Shown in pieces: positions 14,236 through 22,867 of a DNA stretch of 22,868 nucleotides; the stretch's first letter is position 1; each line of letters opens with the position of its first letter. This DNA is from Thermoplasmata archaeon (GTDB taxonomy: Archaea; Thermoplasmatota; Thermoplasmata; Thermoplasmatales; Thermoplasmataceae), in assembly GCA_021850745.1 (NCBI GenBank), contig JAJZKX010000004.1, positions 1 through 22,868 of the forward strand, given 5' to 3'. The notes beneath the pieces were generated by a model. The model was not told the origin of the DNA, did no database searches, and worked only from the letters and a program-made list of their open reading frames with translations. Both the position numbers and the translations under genes were made by a program.

Positions 14236-15447
14236 CTAAAGGAAATCTTCCTCTATCCTGATGAGTTCATTGAGTTTGGCCAATCTCTCCCCGCCAATAG
14301 TTCCGGTCTTGATGAACTCAGCGCCGAACGCAACAGAAAGGTGTGCAATGAAATCGTCGGTTGTCTCTCCGCTCCTATGCGAAACCGTCCTGCTCATTCC
14401 GGCCTCAGTGGCCATTTTAACAGCCTCAACGGTACTCGAAAGGGTGCCTATCTGGTTCACCTTGATGAGTATCCCGCTTGTGGACTTGAGTTCTATTCCT
14501 TTCCTGAGCCTCTGGGGGTTTGTTGTGTATAGATCATCCCCAACAACTACACCATTCTTGCCGACTTTTCTTGTGACCTCGGCAAATCCCTCATAGTCGG
14601 TATCTTCCATCGGGTCTTCATTGAAATAAAAGCCAAGCTCATTGGAAAAGGATGCTGCAAAATCAATCTGCTGGTCACGAGTTTTAACCTCCTTCTTGTA
14701 GTGGTACTTTCCATCCTTGAAATATTCCGTCGCCGCAAAGTCCACGCCAAGCAGTATCTTCACCTTGTGTTCACTGGACATTTCCTTTACTGCCTGTTTT
14801 ATAATTTCCACCGCCTCTAGGTCGTCTATGCTGGCTGTCCATGCCCTTTCGTCGCCAACCCCGACGCTCACTCCCTTCAGCTTGTCAGACAGCAGCTCGC
14901 CAATTCTTCTGTGGACCCTGGTATTCACGAATGCAGATTCCATGAAAGTCTTTCCCTGGGTCGAAACAAGGAACTCCTGTATTGTAGTTCCGTTTCTGGA
15001 GTGCCGGCCACCGCCAATTACGTTTCCCATTGGTCTGGGCAGGCTCCTTGAAAACATTCCTCCTACATACTTGTAAAGTGGAATGTCCAGGGCCTGTGAT
15101 ACTGCCTTTGCGTTTGCAACCGAAATTGCGGTTGCCATGTTCCCCCCAAGGTTTGAAAGGTATTCCGAGCCGTCAAGTTCTCTTAGTATGGCATCCAGTC
15201 CCTGCTGGTCCAGTGCATTGAAACCTAGAATTCTGTTCTTTACGTTCTTTTCAAAGAACTTTATTGACTCATCCGGCCCCCCCTTGGGAAAAGCCTGCAT
15301 TTCAGTTGCCCCTGTGCTAGCGCCGGATGGCGAGGAGCAGACTCCTGTGGAATATTCAAGGTCCACGGTCGCTTCGACCGTGAAGTTTCCCCTTGAATCA
15401 ATGACTTTCCTTGCCCTTACATCTACAATAGGAATGTGAGACAACAT
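14236..15447 (-). CDS. eno: enolase
   Basis: This 403-residue glycolytic/gluconeogenic enzyme interconverts 2-phosphoglycerate and phosphoenolpyruvate. Seen motifs: [10 protein letters not shown] near the start, GASTG (substrate loop), [19 protein letters not shown] (catalytic His/Glu), GVDFAATE and FNEDPMED (Mg2+-binding Asp and Glu), [14 protein letters not shown] (third metal ligand), [11 protein letters not shown] (catalytic Lys) and SHRSGETTD near the C-terminus. Length is slightly short of the bacterial 430 but normal for archaea. The ATG at 15447 lies about 26 bases from an A/T-rich box (complement of 15468-15480), suggesting a leaderless mRNA. It is followed closely by dphB. Confidence 0.96.
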   Translation of the reverse strand: MLSHIPIVDVRARKVIDSRGNFTVEATVDLEYSTGVCSSPSGASTGATEMQAFPKGGPDESIKFFEKNVKNRILGFNALDQQGLDAILRELDGSEYLSNLGGNMATAISVANAKAVSQALDIPLYKYVGGMFSRSLPRPMGNVIGGGRHSRNGTTIQEFLVSTQGKTFMESAFVNTRVHRRIGELLSDKLKGVSVGVGDERAWTASIDDLEAVEIIKQAVKEMSSEHKVKILLGVDFAATEYFKDGKYHYKKEVKTRDQQIDFAASFSNELGFYFNEDPMEDTDYEGFAEVTRKVGKNGVVVGDDLYTTNPQRLRKGIELKSTSGILIKVNQIGTLSSTVEAVKMATEAGMSRTVSHRSGETTDDFIAHLSVAFGAEFIKTGTIGGERLAKLNELIRIEEDFL

Positions 15448-15467
15448 GCATTTATGAAATGTGCATA

Positions 15468-15480
15468 AGGTTTAATTTAT
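15468..15480 (-). promoter_or_regulatory. probable TATA box for eno-dphB
   Basis: On the minus strand ATAAATTAAACCT is centred about 27 bases before the enolase ATG and overlaps the stop of the upstream gene. This would allow eno-dphB to be transcribed on its own. Confidence 0.5.
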
Positions 15481-16004
15481 TTTTTCACCTGAGACAAATT
15501 GTCCCTGTAACGCCTGCAGAAAGTATTGTAATTGTTCTTGTAATCTTCCCAGAGCCTCCTGTATTCATCATTTATTTCGCCAATAACCTTAGCAGGCACA
15601 CCTGCTGCAATACTTCCATCCGGTATCTCAAACCTGTTCCTTACAACAGCCCCTTCCGCTATGGCAGCCCAGGTTCCAACATTGGCAAAATCAGAAATGG
15701 TTGAGTTCATGCCGATGACCGCCCAGTCGTTTATTGTTGGAGTATGTATAACAGACAAATGCCCCAGAGTTACATGTTTTCCAATTGTTGTCTTCTCTCC
15801 TGGCCTAGCGTGGATCACAACATTGTCTTCCACTGCGGTATAATCACCAACTTCTATCTCGCCGTAATCTCCTCTAACAACTGCACCTGGCCCAATCCAG
15901 ACTTCCTTTCCTATTCTAACGTTGCCAATAATGACAGCCGATGGGAAAACATATGCCGATTCGTCCAGAACAGGCACCCTTCCTTCAAATTCATACAGTG
16001 GCAT
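15477..16004 (-). CDS. gamma-carbonic-anhydrase-like hexapeptide-repeat protein
   Basis: A 175-residue left-handed beta-helix protein. Imperfect hexapeptide repeats (for example VIIGNVRIGKEVWIGPGAVV) cover about 20-135, with a C-terminal helix after 145. The three zinc-site histidines of gamma carbonic anhydrases appear in place: His65 in NVVIH, and His82 and His87 in GHLSVIH. It also carries RGD near 44-46, typical of the family. Carbonic anhydrase activity is possible, but many such relatives lack measurable activity and the acidic loop of the Methanosarcina enzyme is absent. A TATA-like ATTAAAT lies about 26 bases upstream, inside a perfect dyad. Confidence 0.85.
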   Translation of the reverse strand: MPLYEFEGRVPVLDESAYVFPSAVIIGNVRIGKEVWIGPGAVVRGDYGEIEVGDYTAVEDNVVIHARPGEKTTIGKHVTLGHLSVIHTPTINDWAVIGMNSTISDFANVGTWAAIAEGAVVRNRFEIPDGSIAAGVPAKVIGEINDEYRRLWEDYKNNYNTFCRRYRDNLSQVKK

Positions 16005-16019
16005 AAAAGAAGGATCACT

Positions 16020-16039
16020 AATGATTTAATGAAATCATT
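16020..16039. repeat. perfect 8-bp inverted repeat around a TATA-like core
   Basis: AATGATTT (16020-16027), a 4-base spacer and AAATCATT (16032-16039) overlap the stop of the kinase gene. The core is about 26 bases upstream of the gamma-carbonic-anhydrase-like ATG, so the dyad may be both promoter and operator. A terminator role for the kinase gene is less likely because no T run follows. Confidence 0.5.
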
Positions 16040-16919
16040 GGGATAAGATCTTCAGCATCTGGTCCCCGGTTTTCCTGAAATCTTGGAAAGGACCGGAAAT
16101 AGCCTCGGCCGATACAATAGATCCCAACTCTATGGCTTTTTCCATTCCGAGATTCCGCCATAGTGCGAAATACATGCCGGCACGAAATGCATCTCCTGCT
16201 CCAATGGTTTCATATGGATTCTTAACCTCTTTTGCCGGAAAATGCTGGCTTTTGCGATCATGGAAATATGTGGAGCCCTTGTCTCCCCTCGTCACAATGA
16301 GTTCCCGGCAGTGATGGTAAAGTTCCCCATTCCCTATCCCTAAAATATCTTCCGCCTTGGCTGATTCGGATTCGTTGAGTATGGTCAGGTAAGACAGCTG
16401 CAGCATTTTTCCCAAGGTTTCACTATCATACCTGTAGTTTATTTCCTGGCCGGGATCGAATACTATCCTGGAGCCAGTGCACTTCCTGCTGATAGAAATA
16501 TAGTCATTTGGCAATCCGGTTCCAAAGTGCACGTACTGGTATCCTTCAGGATCAAGGGAAATCCGGCTTTCAAGGGGTCCGTTCATTGGCCCCTGGTAGA
16601 AATAGTAAATCTGGTCTTCCCCGTTGGAGGCCGCGTACCCGATAGGACCCAGATCTTCGCTGTCGACGAAAAGATGGGATGTGTCAGCACCTATTTCACT
16701 GAGGAATTTGATGTATTTATCGTGAGATTTTCCTGATACCGCAGAAAAAAGGTGAAATGGAAACCCCAGCCTGGCACCGATCATTGCAAGGTTCCCAGCA
16801 GTACCGCCAAAGCTTTCCTTTAACTTGTTGATTGCGACTGAGCCTTTTGCAGGAAAGAAATCCACATTCATTGTCACATCAATGGCAACGTGGCCGAATA
16901 TCGCCAGAAAATTTTTCAT
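16035..16919 (-). CDS. PfkB-family carbohydrate or nucleoside kinase
   Basis: A 294-residue ribokinase-fold enzyme. The first signature is GGTAGN (38-43), LNESE (181-185) corresponds to the Mg2+/phosphate NxxE motif, VTRGDKG (209-215) precedes the nucleotide site, and ETIGAGDAF (237-245) holds the anion hole and the catalytic base Asp243. Substrate cannot be told from motifs: sugars such as 2-keto-3-deoxygluconate or ribose, or nucleosides, are possible, and archaeal nucleoside kinases share this compact form. A TATA box lies 25 bases upstream, so the mRNA is probably leaderless and independent of the upstream Cgi121-like gene. Confidence 0.85.
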   Translation of the reverse strand: MKNFLAIFGHVAIDVTMNVDFFPAKGSVAINKLKESFGGTAGNLAMIGARLGFPFHLFSAVSGKSHDKYIKFLSEIGADTSHLFVDSEDLGPIGYAASNGEDQIYYFYQGPMNGPLESRISLDPEGYQYVHFGTGLPNDYISISRKCTGSRIVFDPGQEINYRYDSETLGKMLQLSYLTILNESESAKAEDILGIGNGELYHHCRELIVTRGDKGSTYFHDRKSQHFPAKEVKNPYETIGAGDAFRAGMYFALWRNLGMEKAIELGSIVSAEAISGPFQDFRKTGDQMLKILSQ

Positions 16920-16939
16920 CGCCGTAATATGGAGCTTGA

Positions 16940-16948
16940 AATATAAAG
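16940..16948 (-). promoter_or_regulatory. TATA box for the PfkB kinase gene
   Basis: CTTTATAT on the minus strand is centred 25 bases before the ATG at 16919 and overlaps the end of the preceding gene. The spacing predicts a start at the ATG itself. Confidence 0.6.
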
Positions 16949-16949
16949 G

Positions 16950-17390
16950 TTATATGGATATTTCGACCCTTGCCATCCTTGTAAAAACTACTCCGTCCAA
17001 TTCAATCGCCCTTTCAGGAATGGGGATCACCTTTTCTGCCTTCAGAAGTCCATGGCAGAGACTCTCGAACTCCAGAAGATCCTCATGGTTTGAGTAAACC
17101 ACCATTATGTTCTTTGTGGAACTCGATATGCCGATTTCCTCCTGTGCCTTCGAAATCTGCTTCTCCCCGGAAATAAGCATTAGGAATGCGGACTCGGGGC
17201 GCTTTATCTTTTCAGAATAGCTGATGAGACGTTTTGCCCTTTCGTATGCAACTGATACCTGTTCTATGCTTATGATCTTGTCCGCATCAATTACGGAAAA
17301 AAAATCATTGTGGCTGGCTCCGAGAAAGCCCCTGATTGATGAGAGGCAATCCCACGCCAGCAGTTTATAGTATTTTACTTCAGGCAACAT
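16950..17390 (-). CDS. KEOPS complex subunit Cgi121-like
   Basis: A 146-residue soluble protein. The central [17 protein letters not shown] (72-88) followed by [10 protein letters not shown] (91-100) matches the pattern of archaeal Cgi121, the KEOPS subunit that helps install N6-threonylcarbamoyladenosine on tRNA and binds the tRNA 3' end. Length also fits. The open frame extends upstream to 17531, but those 47 codons overlap lonB in another frame and look non-coding (low-complexity Arg/Ser). The ATG at 17390 overlaps the lonB stop by 11 bases and is the likely start. The call rests on motif recognition with no search. Confidence 0.7.
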   Translation of the reverse strand: MLPEVKYYKLLAWDCLSSIRGFLGASHNDFFSVIDADKIISIEQVSVAYERAKRLISYSEKIKRPESAFLMLISGEKQISKAQEEIGISSSTKNIMVVYSNHEDLLEFESLCHGLLKAEKVIPIPERAIELDGVVFTRMARVEISI

Positions 17391-19344
17391 TTGTGCCGGG
17401 CCTTGTGCCCTGTTTCCCGCCACCAAACATCTTCGAGTTGAGGAAATCCGCAACCGATGAGAGGAACTTCTGCTTCTCAGGGCTTGCAATGAGTGCATTG
17501 TCCCACACTTCCCTGATATCTGTTGCCGCAATTATGTCAATCTTGCCTTCATGGGCCTGGTCAAGAACGATATCCCCATAATTGGCAGCAGGAACGATAA
17601 CTCTCTTCATTCCAGCTTCTATTGCAGCCTCAACCTTTGCAGTAACCCCTCCAACTGGAAGGACTGCACCCCTTACGCTAAGGGATCCGGTCATGGCCAC
17701 AGTCTGGTCGATCGGTATGTTCTCAATTGCAGATATCACGGCGGTTGCAATAGAAACGCTTGCAGAATCCCCTTCTACACCTTCATATGTTCCAATGAAC
17801 TGGATGTGGATATCAAGATCCGATATGTCTTTCCCACTGAGTTTCTTGAACACGGCCGACACGTTCTGGACAGCTTCTTTTGCTATTTCTCCAAGTTTGC
17901 CGGTAGCTACCACTACACCATTTCCCTTGTGCTGTGCAGGAGTAACTTCTGCAACTATTGGCATCACGATTCCAGTGTAGTCTGCCATTCCCGTGTTTGC
18001 ACCTACCACAGCTAAACCGTTAACCATCCCAACCTGTGAACCTTCACTCCTGAATGTCTGGTAGGTCTTCCTTATCTGTATAGATCTGTCAGCAACCTGC
18101 TGCTCCAGCGGCTTGCTCAGTGCCTTTGCAGCCACTACCTGTCTAGCAGAAACTACATCTGTCTTTTCAGTAATGGCGATATCTCCAGCAACCCTGATAA
18201 GTCCACCAAGCTCCCTTAGCCTCAGGGTGAGTTTTCCTTTTCTACCTGATCTCTTCTGGGCTTCCTTTATGATCTCTGTTACTGCCCCGATGTCGAAGTG
18301 CGGGATCTTTTTGTCCTTGAGTATTTCCTGGGCAATGAATTGAACGAGCTTGTGCCTGTTCTCATCATTGTCTTCCATTGTATCGTTAACGTATACCTCG
18401 TATCCGTATCCCCTTATCCTTGACCTGAGTGCAGGATGTATTCCCTGTACTGCGTCCAGGTTTCCCGCAGCAACTAGAACAAAATCGCAAGGAACAGGTT
18501 CTGTCTGGACCATAGCGCCTGCGCTCCTTTCACTCTGCCCCGAAATGGAAAATTTCTTCTCCTGCATTGCTGTAAGGAGGGCTTGCTGACTTTCCGGCCT
18601 CAGCAGGTTCATTTCATCAACGAAAAGAACACCTTTGTGTGCCTTGTGAATGTTGCCTGACTCTACCCTGTCGTGTGCAGGAGTTTCCAGCCCACCTGAC
18701 TGGAATGGATCATGCCTTACGTCTCCCAAAAGGGCACCGGAGTGTGCGCCAGTGGAATCGATGAACGGGGGCTTGTCTGATGGAGAATGCGTCACGAGCA
18801 ATTTTGGCACCAGTGCGCGTTCCATCCTCATTCCGGGGTTAAGGGCCATTATCATGTATATGAATAAGGCAGCGAATATTGCAAGAAATGCTATTGTATA
18901 GTTTGTAAATGCTATTGATGCAACAATCCCAAGGAAAATTACTGAGATTATGATGAAAAGCACACCCCTGGAGCGGTCCTTTCTTTCTCTCTCCGCCTTG
19001 ATCTGGTACTGCCTTACAATCTCCTTTCCTTTTCCTGCCGGGAGTGTTTTTACTTTTGGTCTGTTTGAATCTTCAGGGTTAGGGAACACTAGTATGTCTT
19101 CCAGCTCATCCTTTGGCAGGAAATCTACCATTGACTGGGCCAGCATTGATTTTCCAGTTCCAGGTTCGCCAATCAGAAGAACATGTCTCTTCTGCAAAGC
19201 CGCTTTCTTGACGACTTCTCTGGCCTCCTCCTGTCCTACAACCTGGTCAAAAAGAATCCTGGGCACCTGAACATCTTTTGTGGAGTTGACGTTCAACTTC
19301 TTTACCCATTCATCTACAGTTTCTACCGTACTGTCCACCACCAC
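17380..19344 (-). CDS. lonB: archaeal membrane-bound Lon protease (LonB)
   Basis: This is a 654-residue ATP-dependent protease. The AAA+ domain begins with Walker A GEPGTGKS (59-66). It is interrupted by two membrane helices (about 128-146 and 150-168), the archaeal LonB hallmark that places the protein on the inner face of the membrane. Walker B is GVLFVDEMN (238-246). The protease domain has the Ser527-Lys570 dyad (GDSAS and GGVTAK), with the 43-residue spacing found in Thermoplasma Lon. It should degrade damaged proteins. The start is one of three consecutive GTG codons at 19344; A/T-rich promoter candidates lie close upstream. It overlaps the Cgi121-like gene downstream. Confidence 0.95.
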   Translation of the reverse strand: MVVDSTVETVDEWVKKLNVNSTKDVQVPRILFDQVVGQEEAREVVKKAALQKRHVLLIGEPGTGKSMLAQSMVDFLPKDELEDILVFPNPEDSNRPKVKTLPAGKGKEIVRQYQIKAERERKDRSRGVLFIIISVIFLGIVASIAFTNYTIAFLAIFAALFIYMIMALNPGMRMERALVPKLLVTHSPSDKPPFIDSTGAHSGALLGDVRHDPFQSGGLETPAHDRVESGNIHKAHKGVLFVDEMNLLRPESQQALLTAMQEKKFSISGQSERSAGAMVQTEPVPCDFVLVAAGNLDAVQGIHPALRSRIRGYGYEVYVNDTMEDNDENRHKLVQFIAQEILKDKKIPHFDIGAVTEIIKEAQKRSGRKGKLTLRLRELGGLIRVAGDIAITEKTDVVSARQVVAAKALSKPLEQQVADRSIQIRKTYQTFRSEGSQVGMVNGLAVVGANTGMADYTGIVMPIVAEVTPAQHKGNGVVVATGKLGEIAKEAVQNVSAVFKKLSGKDISDLDIHIQFIGTYEGVEGDSASVSIATAVISAIENIPIDQTVAMTGSLSVRGAVLPVGGVTAKVEAAIEAGMKRVIVPAANYGDIVLDQAHEGKIDIIAATDIREVWDNALIASPEKQKFLSSVADFLNSKMFGGGKQGTRPGTNVA

Positions 19345-19438
19345 TCTATTTAAATTAAACTATTAAGCCTTTCCAATTGCAGGGAAGCTACAAAATTCAG
19401 TTTAGAAAAGGAAAACCTTGATAACACCCGTTCAGGTG
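19345..19438 (-). promoter_or_regulatory. lonB promoter region
   Basis: This 94-base gap contains A/T-rich boxes (TTTAAATT near 19350 and TTAATA near 19364, minus strand). The second is about 25 bases from the GTG cluster and fits a leaderless or very short leader. The palindrome found upstream of hsp20 is not present here. Confidence 0.4.
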
Positions 19439-19443
19439 TTATC
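19420..19443 (-). terminator. 9-bp hairpin at the end of the small winged-helix gene
   Basis: GATAACACC (19420-19428) and GGTGTTATC (19435-19443) pair perfectly around CGTTCA. On the minus strand the stem spans the stop of the upstream gene and is followed by GGTTTTCCTTTTC, which fits a terminator or attenuator ahead of lonB. Confidence 0.55.
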
Positions 19444-19828
19444 CGATTTCTACTGCGAAAACTTTTTTGTGGTTAAACATGGTTCTGAGGCCTTTAATGT
19501 CCTCAATATAATCCTGGTTAACCTTGTAGTACTTGAATCCGTTCTTTGTCTGCTCTACGGATATCAGTCCGAGGCCAACTAATGATTCTTCTCCGGTGTA
19601 TCTGACGCCAAGGCCCTCGAGACAGCCCTTCACATTTGAAGGATCTGATTTCACTGCACGTGATATCTCAGAGAGATAGGACCTGTAGGGGTAAATGGAA
19701 AGCATATAGAACAGAACCTTGCGCCTCAATTCGCTTCGGTTCAGAGATCTAATGATGTTTCCATCTGCTATTAACTCCATGACATCAAATTCGCATGGAT
19801 ATATATAAATCTTCTTGGCAGACAACAT
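19439..19828 (-). CDS. small winged-helix DNA-binding protein
   Basis: A 129-residue protein if it starts at ATG 19828; the frame extends to GTG 19858. Residues about 30-105 look like a winged helix: SELRRKVLFYMLSIYPYRSYLSEISRAVKSDPSNVKGCLEGL (helices, with the recognition helix in the SDPSNVKGCLEGL region), then LVGLGLISVEQTKNGFKYYKVN as the wing. This form is common among small archaeal transcription factors. The target is unknown. The 5' region has a perfect dyad related to the hsp20 operator, so it could be autoregulated or controlled by the hsp20-linked regulator. It precedes lonB. Confidence 0.72.
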   Translation of the reverse strand: MLSAKKIYIYPCEFDVMELIADGNIIRSLNRSELRRKVLFYMLSIYPYRSYLSEISRAVKSDPSNVKGCLEGLGVRYTGEESLVGLGLISVEQTKNGFKYYKVNQDYIEDIKGLRTMFNHKKVFAVEIG

Positions 19829-19857
19829 ACATGTACCCTTAACTACACGTTCCACCA

Positions 19858-19876
19858 CATATTTACCTACATAAGG
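19858..19876 (-). promoter_or_regulatory. promoter of the small winged-helix gene
   Basis: Two A/T-rich boxes on the minus strand, CTTATGTA (about 19868-19875) and TAAATATG (about 19859-19866), lie 30-45 bases before the ATG at 19828. Either would give a short leader. The dyad at 19877-19895 is directly upstream. Confidence 0.4.
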
Positions 19877-19895
19877 TGTCAGACATTATCTGACA
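19877..19895. promoter_or_regulatory. perfect dyad matching the hsp20 operator
   Basis: TGTCAGA-CATTA-TCTGACA is a perfect 7-bp inverted repeat with a 5-base spacer. The reverse complement of the hsp20 dyad reads TGTCAAC-CATTA-GTTGACA: same arm length, same spacer length, same spacer sequence, and the outer five bases of each arm identical. It lies just upstream of the small winged-helix gene's promoter. Confidence 0.65.
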
Positions 19896-19938
19896 ATTGA
19901 GCCATTTGCCTGTTTACTTTTTATGCAGTGAATATTAA

Positions 19939-21708
19939 TTACAGGACTGGCAGTACGAATCTGAATATGGCTATGGAGGCTATTATGCTGGACGGGATCG
20001 TTATGAGTATGGTATATTTAGCCATCCTGAGCGAATTGAATACTGAGTCAATGAGCCTCTGGTAGGTGTTTTCCTCCCCCATTTTCACCCTGACCGTATG
20101 GCTCTTCATTCCTATTTTCACATCTGTGACACTATTCTTGGCCATCTGCACCGTGCGCCTAATCATATCCGCAGCTTCCATTGGGTTTCCGCTTCTTCCA
20201 AGCGGGTTAATGTCAAGGTTATTCGCGTTTACGTAATGGTTATCGGTGGTGTAGATTTCAAGATTGCTTATCTCATTCTCAACCATTTTCCTGGATAGTT
20301 CCACCACTTCCCTTGTTATGTTATTTGAGTCTGTTAGCACTACTGCCTGGAACTTGTCTCCTGCTTCGGTAACGAATGCCTGTATTCCCATGGACCCCAA
20401 TTCTGGCATTGGTTCATGAATCCTATAATAACCCATACGGGCCGGGTATTTTGTTTCCAGCCTGTTGAGTTCACGTGAGAATGCTTTTTCCATACCCTCG
20501 CAGTTATCAAGCTCAGGAGCCTTTTCAACAAAGCAGTTCTGCGCATCAATGACTGCAAACTCCTTCATGGCACCCCTTTCAACGTGGTGCATAATGTCAA
20601 GCCCTTCTTTCAGCTTAACATCATCGAATGGCTCCCTCTCTGGAATGATGGCACCAAAACCGTAATTTCCGAATTTTTGCATGCCAATTACATATTTTCC
20701 AACATTTATTCTCTTAAATCTTGAAATTGTGTCGGTGTACTCCATCCCATTAATGCATTGATTGACACCAGCGGCTATCTCATCGATATCGGTGTCTCCG
20801 GAACAATTGTTGCTGTTTGTGGTTGTAGTGTGGAACACCATCAGATCAGTTCCAAGGTCAGACAGCCTGTGTTGGAGCCTCAGTGGGAGGTCACTAGAAC
20901 CCAGTGTTCCGAATGGCCCCGGGTGAACATATGGAAAGACCATTGTTACCATGCGGGAATCGTCCTTCCTGAGGACATCTATGACCTTTACCGGAACGCG
21001 CCTGCTGTGTGCATACAACTGGGCGAAGAACTTGTTCCCAACCTCAATGCTGTCCTCACTGTTGTTGTAATTGAGGAACATCTGTATAATTTTTGTTGCG
21101 CTTTCCCCGTATTCCTTAGAAAATTCCTTTGTGGAACTCTTGACGAAGATTATTCCCCCGATGACGTATATGATTGAAGAGATTATGAACGGAATTACCG
21201 TTGCAAGATCCCTGAAAGCTATTGTAAGCGCAAATATTGCTGCGTATGTGTAGTTAAGGGCAGGTATGAAGAACTTTGAAAGCTTGTCTGAATAATATGT
21301 GTAGAATATCAGGACCCTGAGGAGTGTGGCCGAAGATATTGAAACCATCAGGAGAGCCTCCAGGCTCTGGAACAGATGGATGATTGAGATAATCCAGAAG
21401 AAAATGGATGAGAGGCCCAAAGACATGAAGTTAAGGAAAAGGATTCTTCTTACAGGAAAGTGGGTCTTTGTTATCCTGACAAATATCGTGTCCAAGCATA
21501 TCACCAGTATGTATGAACCAAGGACGCCCACAATCACTATAAATAGGCTCCTGATGAAGAAATAATCAACAAAGAGCACAACTGCTGTAAGCACCAGTAG
21601 AATGCTCCAGTGCGGTGATTTTTTCACCATTTTTGTGAGATCGGAAAATGCTTTTCCTTCCTGTTCCAGTTCTCTCACTGAACTGGTATGTCCTTCTTTA
21701 TTAAACAT
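19939..21708 (-). CDS. DUF2070 family membrane protein
   Basis: About 589 residues from ATG 21708; the frame extends to a TTG ten codons further up. Seven or so hydrophobic segments fill the N-terminal third (about 35-200), followed by a large soluble domain (about 220-565) and one C-terminal helix. The soluble domain begins with PYVHPGPFGTLGSSDLP, the strongest DUF2070 signature, and later has HTTTTNSNN, AVIDAQNC, LTDSNN and TTDNHYVNA, so conserved His, Asp and Asn residues may form a metal or substrate site. The function of this archaeal family is unknown. Two tandem genes, this and the kinase-like one upstream, are 52 bases apart and may be co-transcribed. Confidence 0.8.
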   Translation of the reverse strand: MFNKEGHTSSVRELEQEGKAFSDLTKMVKKSPHWSILLVLTAVVLFVDYFFIRSLFIVIVGVLGSYILVICLDTIFVRITKTHFPVRRILFLNFMSLGLSSIFFWIISIIHLFQSLEALLMVSISSATLLRVLIFYTYYSDKLSKFFIPALNYTYAAIFALTIAFRDLATVIPFIISSIIYVIGGIIFVKSSTKEFSKEYGESATKIIQMFLNYNNSEDSIEVGNKFFAQLYAHSRRVPVKVIDVLRKDDSRMVTMVFPYVHPGPFGTLGSSDLPLRLQHRLSDLGTDLMVFHTTTTNSNNCSGDTDIDEIAAGVNQCINGMEYTDTISRFKRINVGKYVIGMQKFGNYGFGAIIPEREPFDDVKLKEGLDIMHHVERGAMKEFAVIDAQNCFVEKAPELDNCEGMEKAFSRELNRLETKYPARMGYYRIHEPMPELGSMGIQAFVTEAGDKFQAVVLTDSNNITREVVELSRKMVENEISNLEIYTTDNHYVNANNLDINPLGRSGNPMEAADMIRRTVQMAKNSVTDVKIGMKSHTVRVKMGEENTYQRLIDSVFNSLRMAKYTILITIPSSIIASIAIFRFVLPVL

Positions 21709-21760
21709 TTTGCTAATTTTGGCACAAAAATCTATCAATTGCCGAATATTTTTCAGATAA

Positions 21761-22831
21761 TCAAAATATCACCGGCATAAGTTTGAACCTACCGTAGCTG
21801 AAGAGGACTTTGATAAATTTTGGTTTTTCAATTGTTTCGCTGTCCCAGATGTCTACGTATAACCCCCTGATGTACCTGAGTTTTTCTTCTGATGCAACTA
21901 CAATTATATTCTTGAAGCCGACATTGGATATGATGCGTGCAGAAAGCTGTTTATTCCCCCTTCCCAGCAGAAAACCCTGCCCGCCTATTGGTGAAAGGAT
22001 AATTCTAGTTTCCTGTTCTGATATGCGAAAAATTTCCTCTTCGCTTAGGTCTTTTCCGACGAGTGAACCGTTCCGTACCAGATCAAACCCAAGAAGGCTG
22101 CTGTCGAGGCCAAGAAGCGAATTAATGCTCTTGCAGGTTGATCCTGGGCCAATGAGGTAATTGACATTCCCCTGCATTCCGTCGATTATGTACTGGGCAA
22201 TGGCTTCAGCACTGGTTTCAGGATACTCCGCTTTGGATTGCGACATCATTAGTTCGCTTTTCGGTATTATCAGGTTGCCATAGCTGGAAAGCCCCATCTC
22301 CCCTTTTTCATAAGCAGCTTCGTTCAGGTCAATAACGTCCGCTTCCCCAAATTCAGGGATCCCGCCTGTGGCCAACGTACGCAAGATCTGCACGGCCCTT
22401 GCTATGCTAATTGCAAATACAGAACTAAACATTTTTGTGCCAAGGGGGACACCAATTACAGGCATGGAAAAACCAGCATCTACTATATTCCTTGCAGTCC
22501 CGTCCCCCCCAAAGAACACAAGGACATTAACACCCTTCGACATCATCGTTTTCGCGGCACATATGGTGTCCTTTGAACTGCATTCGCCTGTGTATGAGTA
22601 TACAATTGAGTACTTCTCGACTCCAGCTTTTCTGAACGCTTCCTCACCCATCTTACCCGATACAGTGAAGTATTCGATATCCAGGTCCCCGGTTTCCCCT
22701 AGGAATTCCACGGCCTTCTCGAGTGAGATTGATCTTGGACAATCCTTCAGGCTGAGGCTATCAGAACCTTTTAGGTTCAAAAACTGTCCACATCCCGCAA
22801 TGGGGTTAACTATGATGCCAACTTTTAGCAT
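21761..22831 (-). CDS. ATP-NAD kinase-like protein (COG3199 type)
   Basis: About 356 residues from ATG 22831; a GTG at 22840 would add three. The N-terminus VGIIVNPIAGCGQ and the FFGGDGTARNI motif (GGDGT at 108-112) are the nucleotide-binding motifs of the NAD kinase/diacylglycerol kinase fold. The segment YTGECSSKDT and GVPLGTKMFSSVFA (127-140) are typical of the predicted ATP-NAD kinases grouped as COG3199, also called AcoX-like. A later LIGPGSTCKSI and a glycine-rich PIGGQGFLLGRGNKQ are shared by that group. Whether it phosphorylates NAD or another substrate is not established. It directly follows the end of an incomplete upstream frame. Confidence 0.82.
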   Translation of the reverse strand: MLKVGIIVNPIAGCGQFLNLKGSDSLSLKDCPRSISLEKAVEFLGETGDLDIEYFTVSGKMGEEAFRKAGVEKYSIVYSYTGECSSKDTICAAKTMMSKGVNVLVFFGGDGTARNIVDAGFSMPVIGVPLGTKMFSSVFAISIARAVQILRTLATGGIPEFGEADVIDLNEAAYEKGEMGLSSYGNLIIPKSELMMSQSKAEYPETSAEAIAQYIIDGMQGNVNYLIGPGSTCKSINSLLGLDSSLLGFDLVRNGSLVGKDLSEEEIFRISEQETRIILSPIGGQGFLLGRGNKQLSARIISNVGFKNIIVVASEEKLRYIRGLYVDIWDSETIEKPKFIKVLFSYGRFKLMPVIF

Positions 22832-22840
22832 AATTTCCAC

Positions 22841-22867
22841 TCATATTTTGTACTGGGCTATTGCGGC
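22841..22867 (-). CDS. possible C-terminus of an upstream gene (partial at right edge)
   Basis: The minus strand reads eight codons (AAIAQYKI) and then TGA at 22843-22841, ending right before the next gene. This looks like the end of a preceding operon gene, but eight residues cannot be identified and chance is quite possible. Confidence 0.3.
   Translation of the reverse strand, partial: AAIAQYKI

Noticed and set aside
17391..17531. N-terminal extension of the Cgi121-like frame
   Set aside because: These codons overlap lonB in another frame, are rich in Arg and Ser, and do not resemble the family. The ATG at 17390 explains the protein better.
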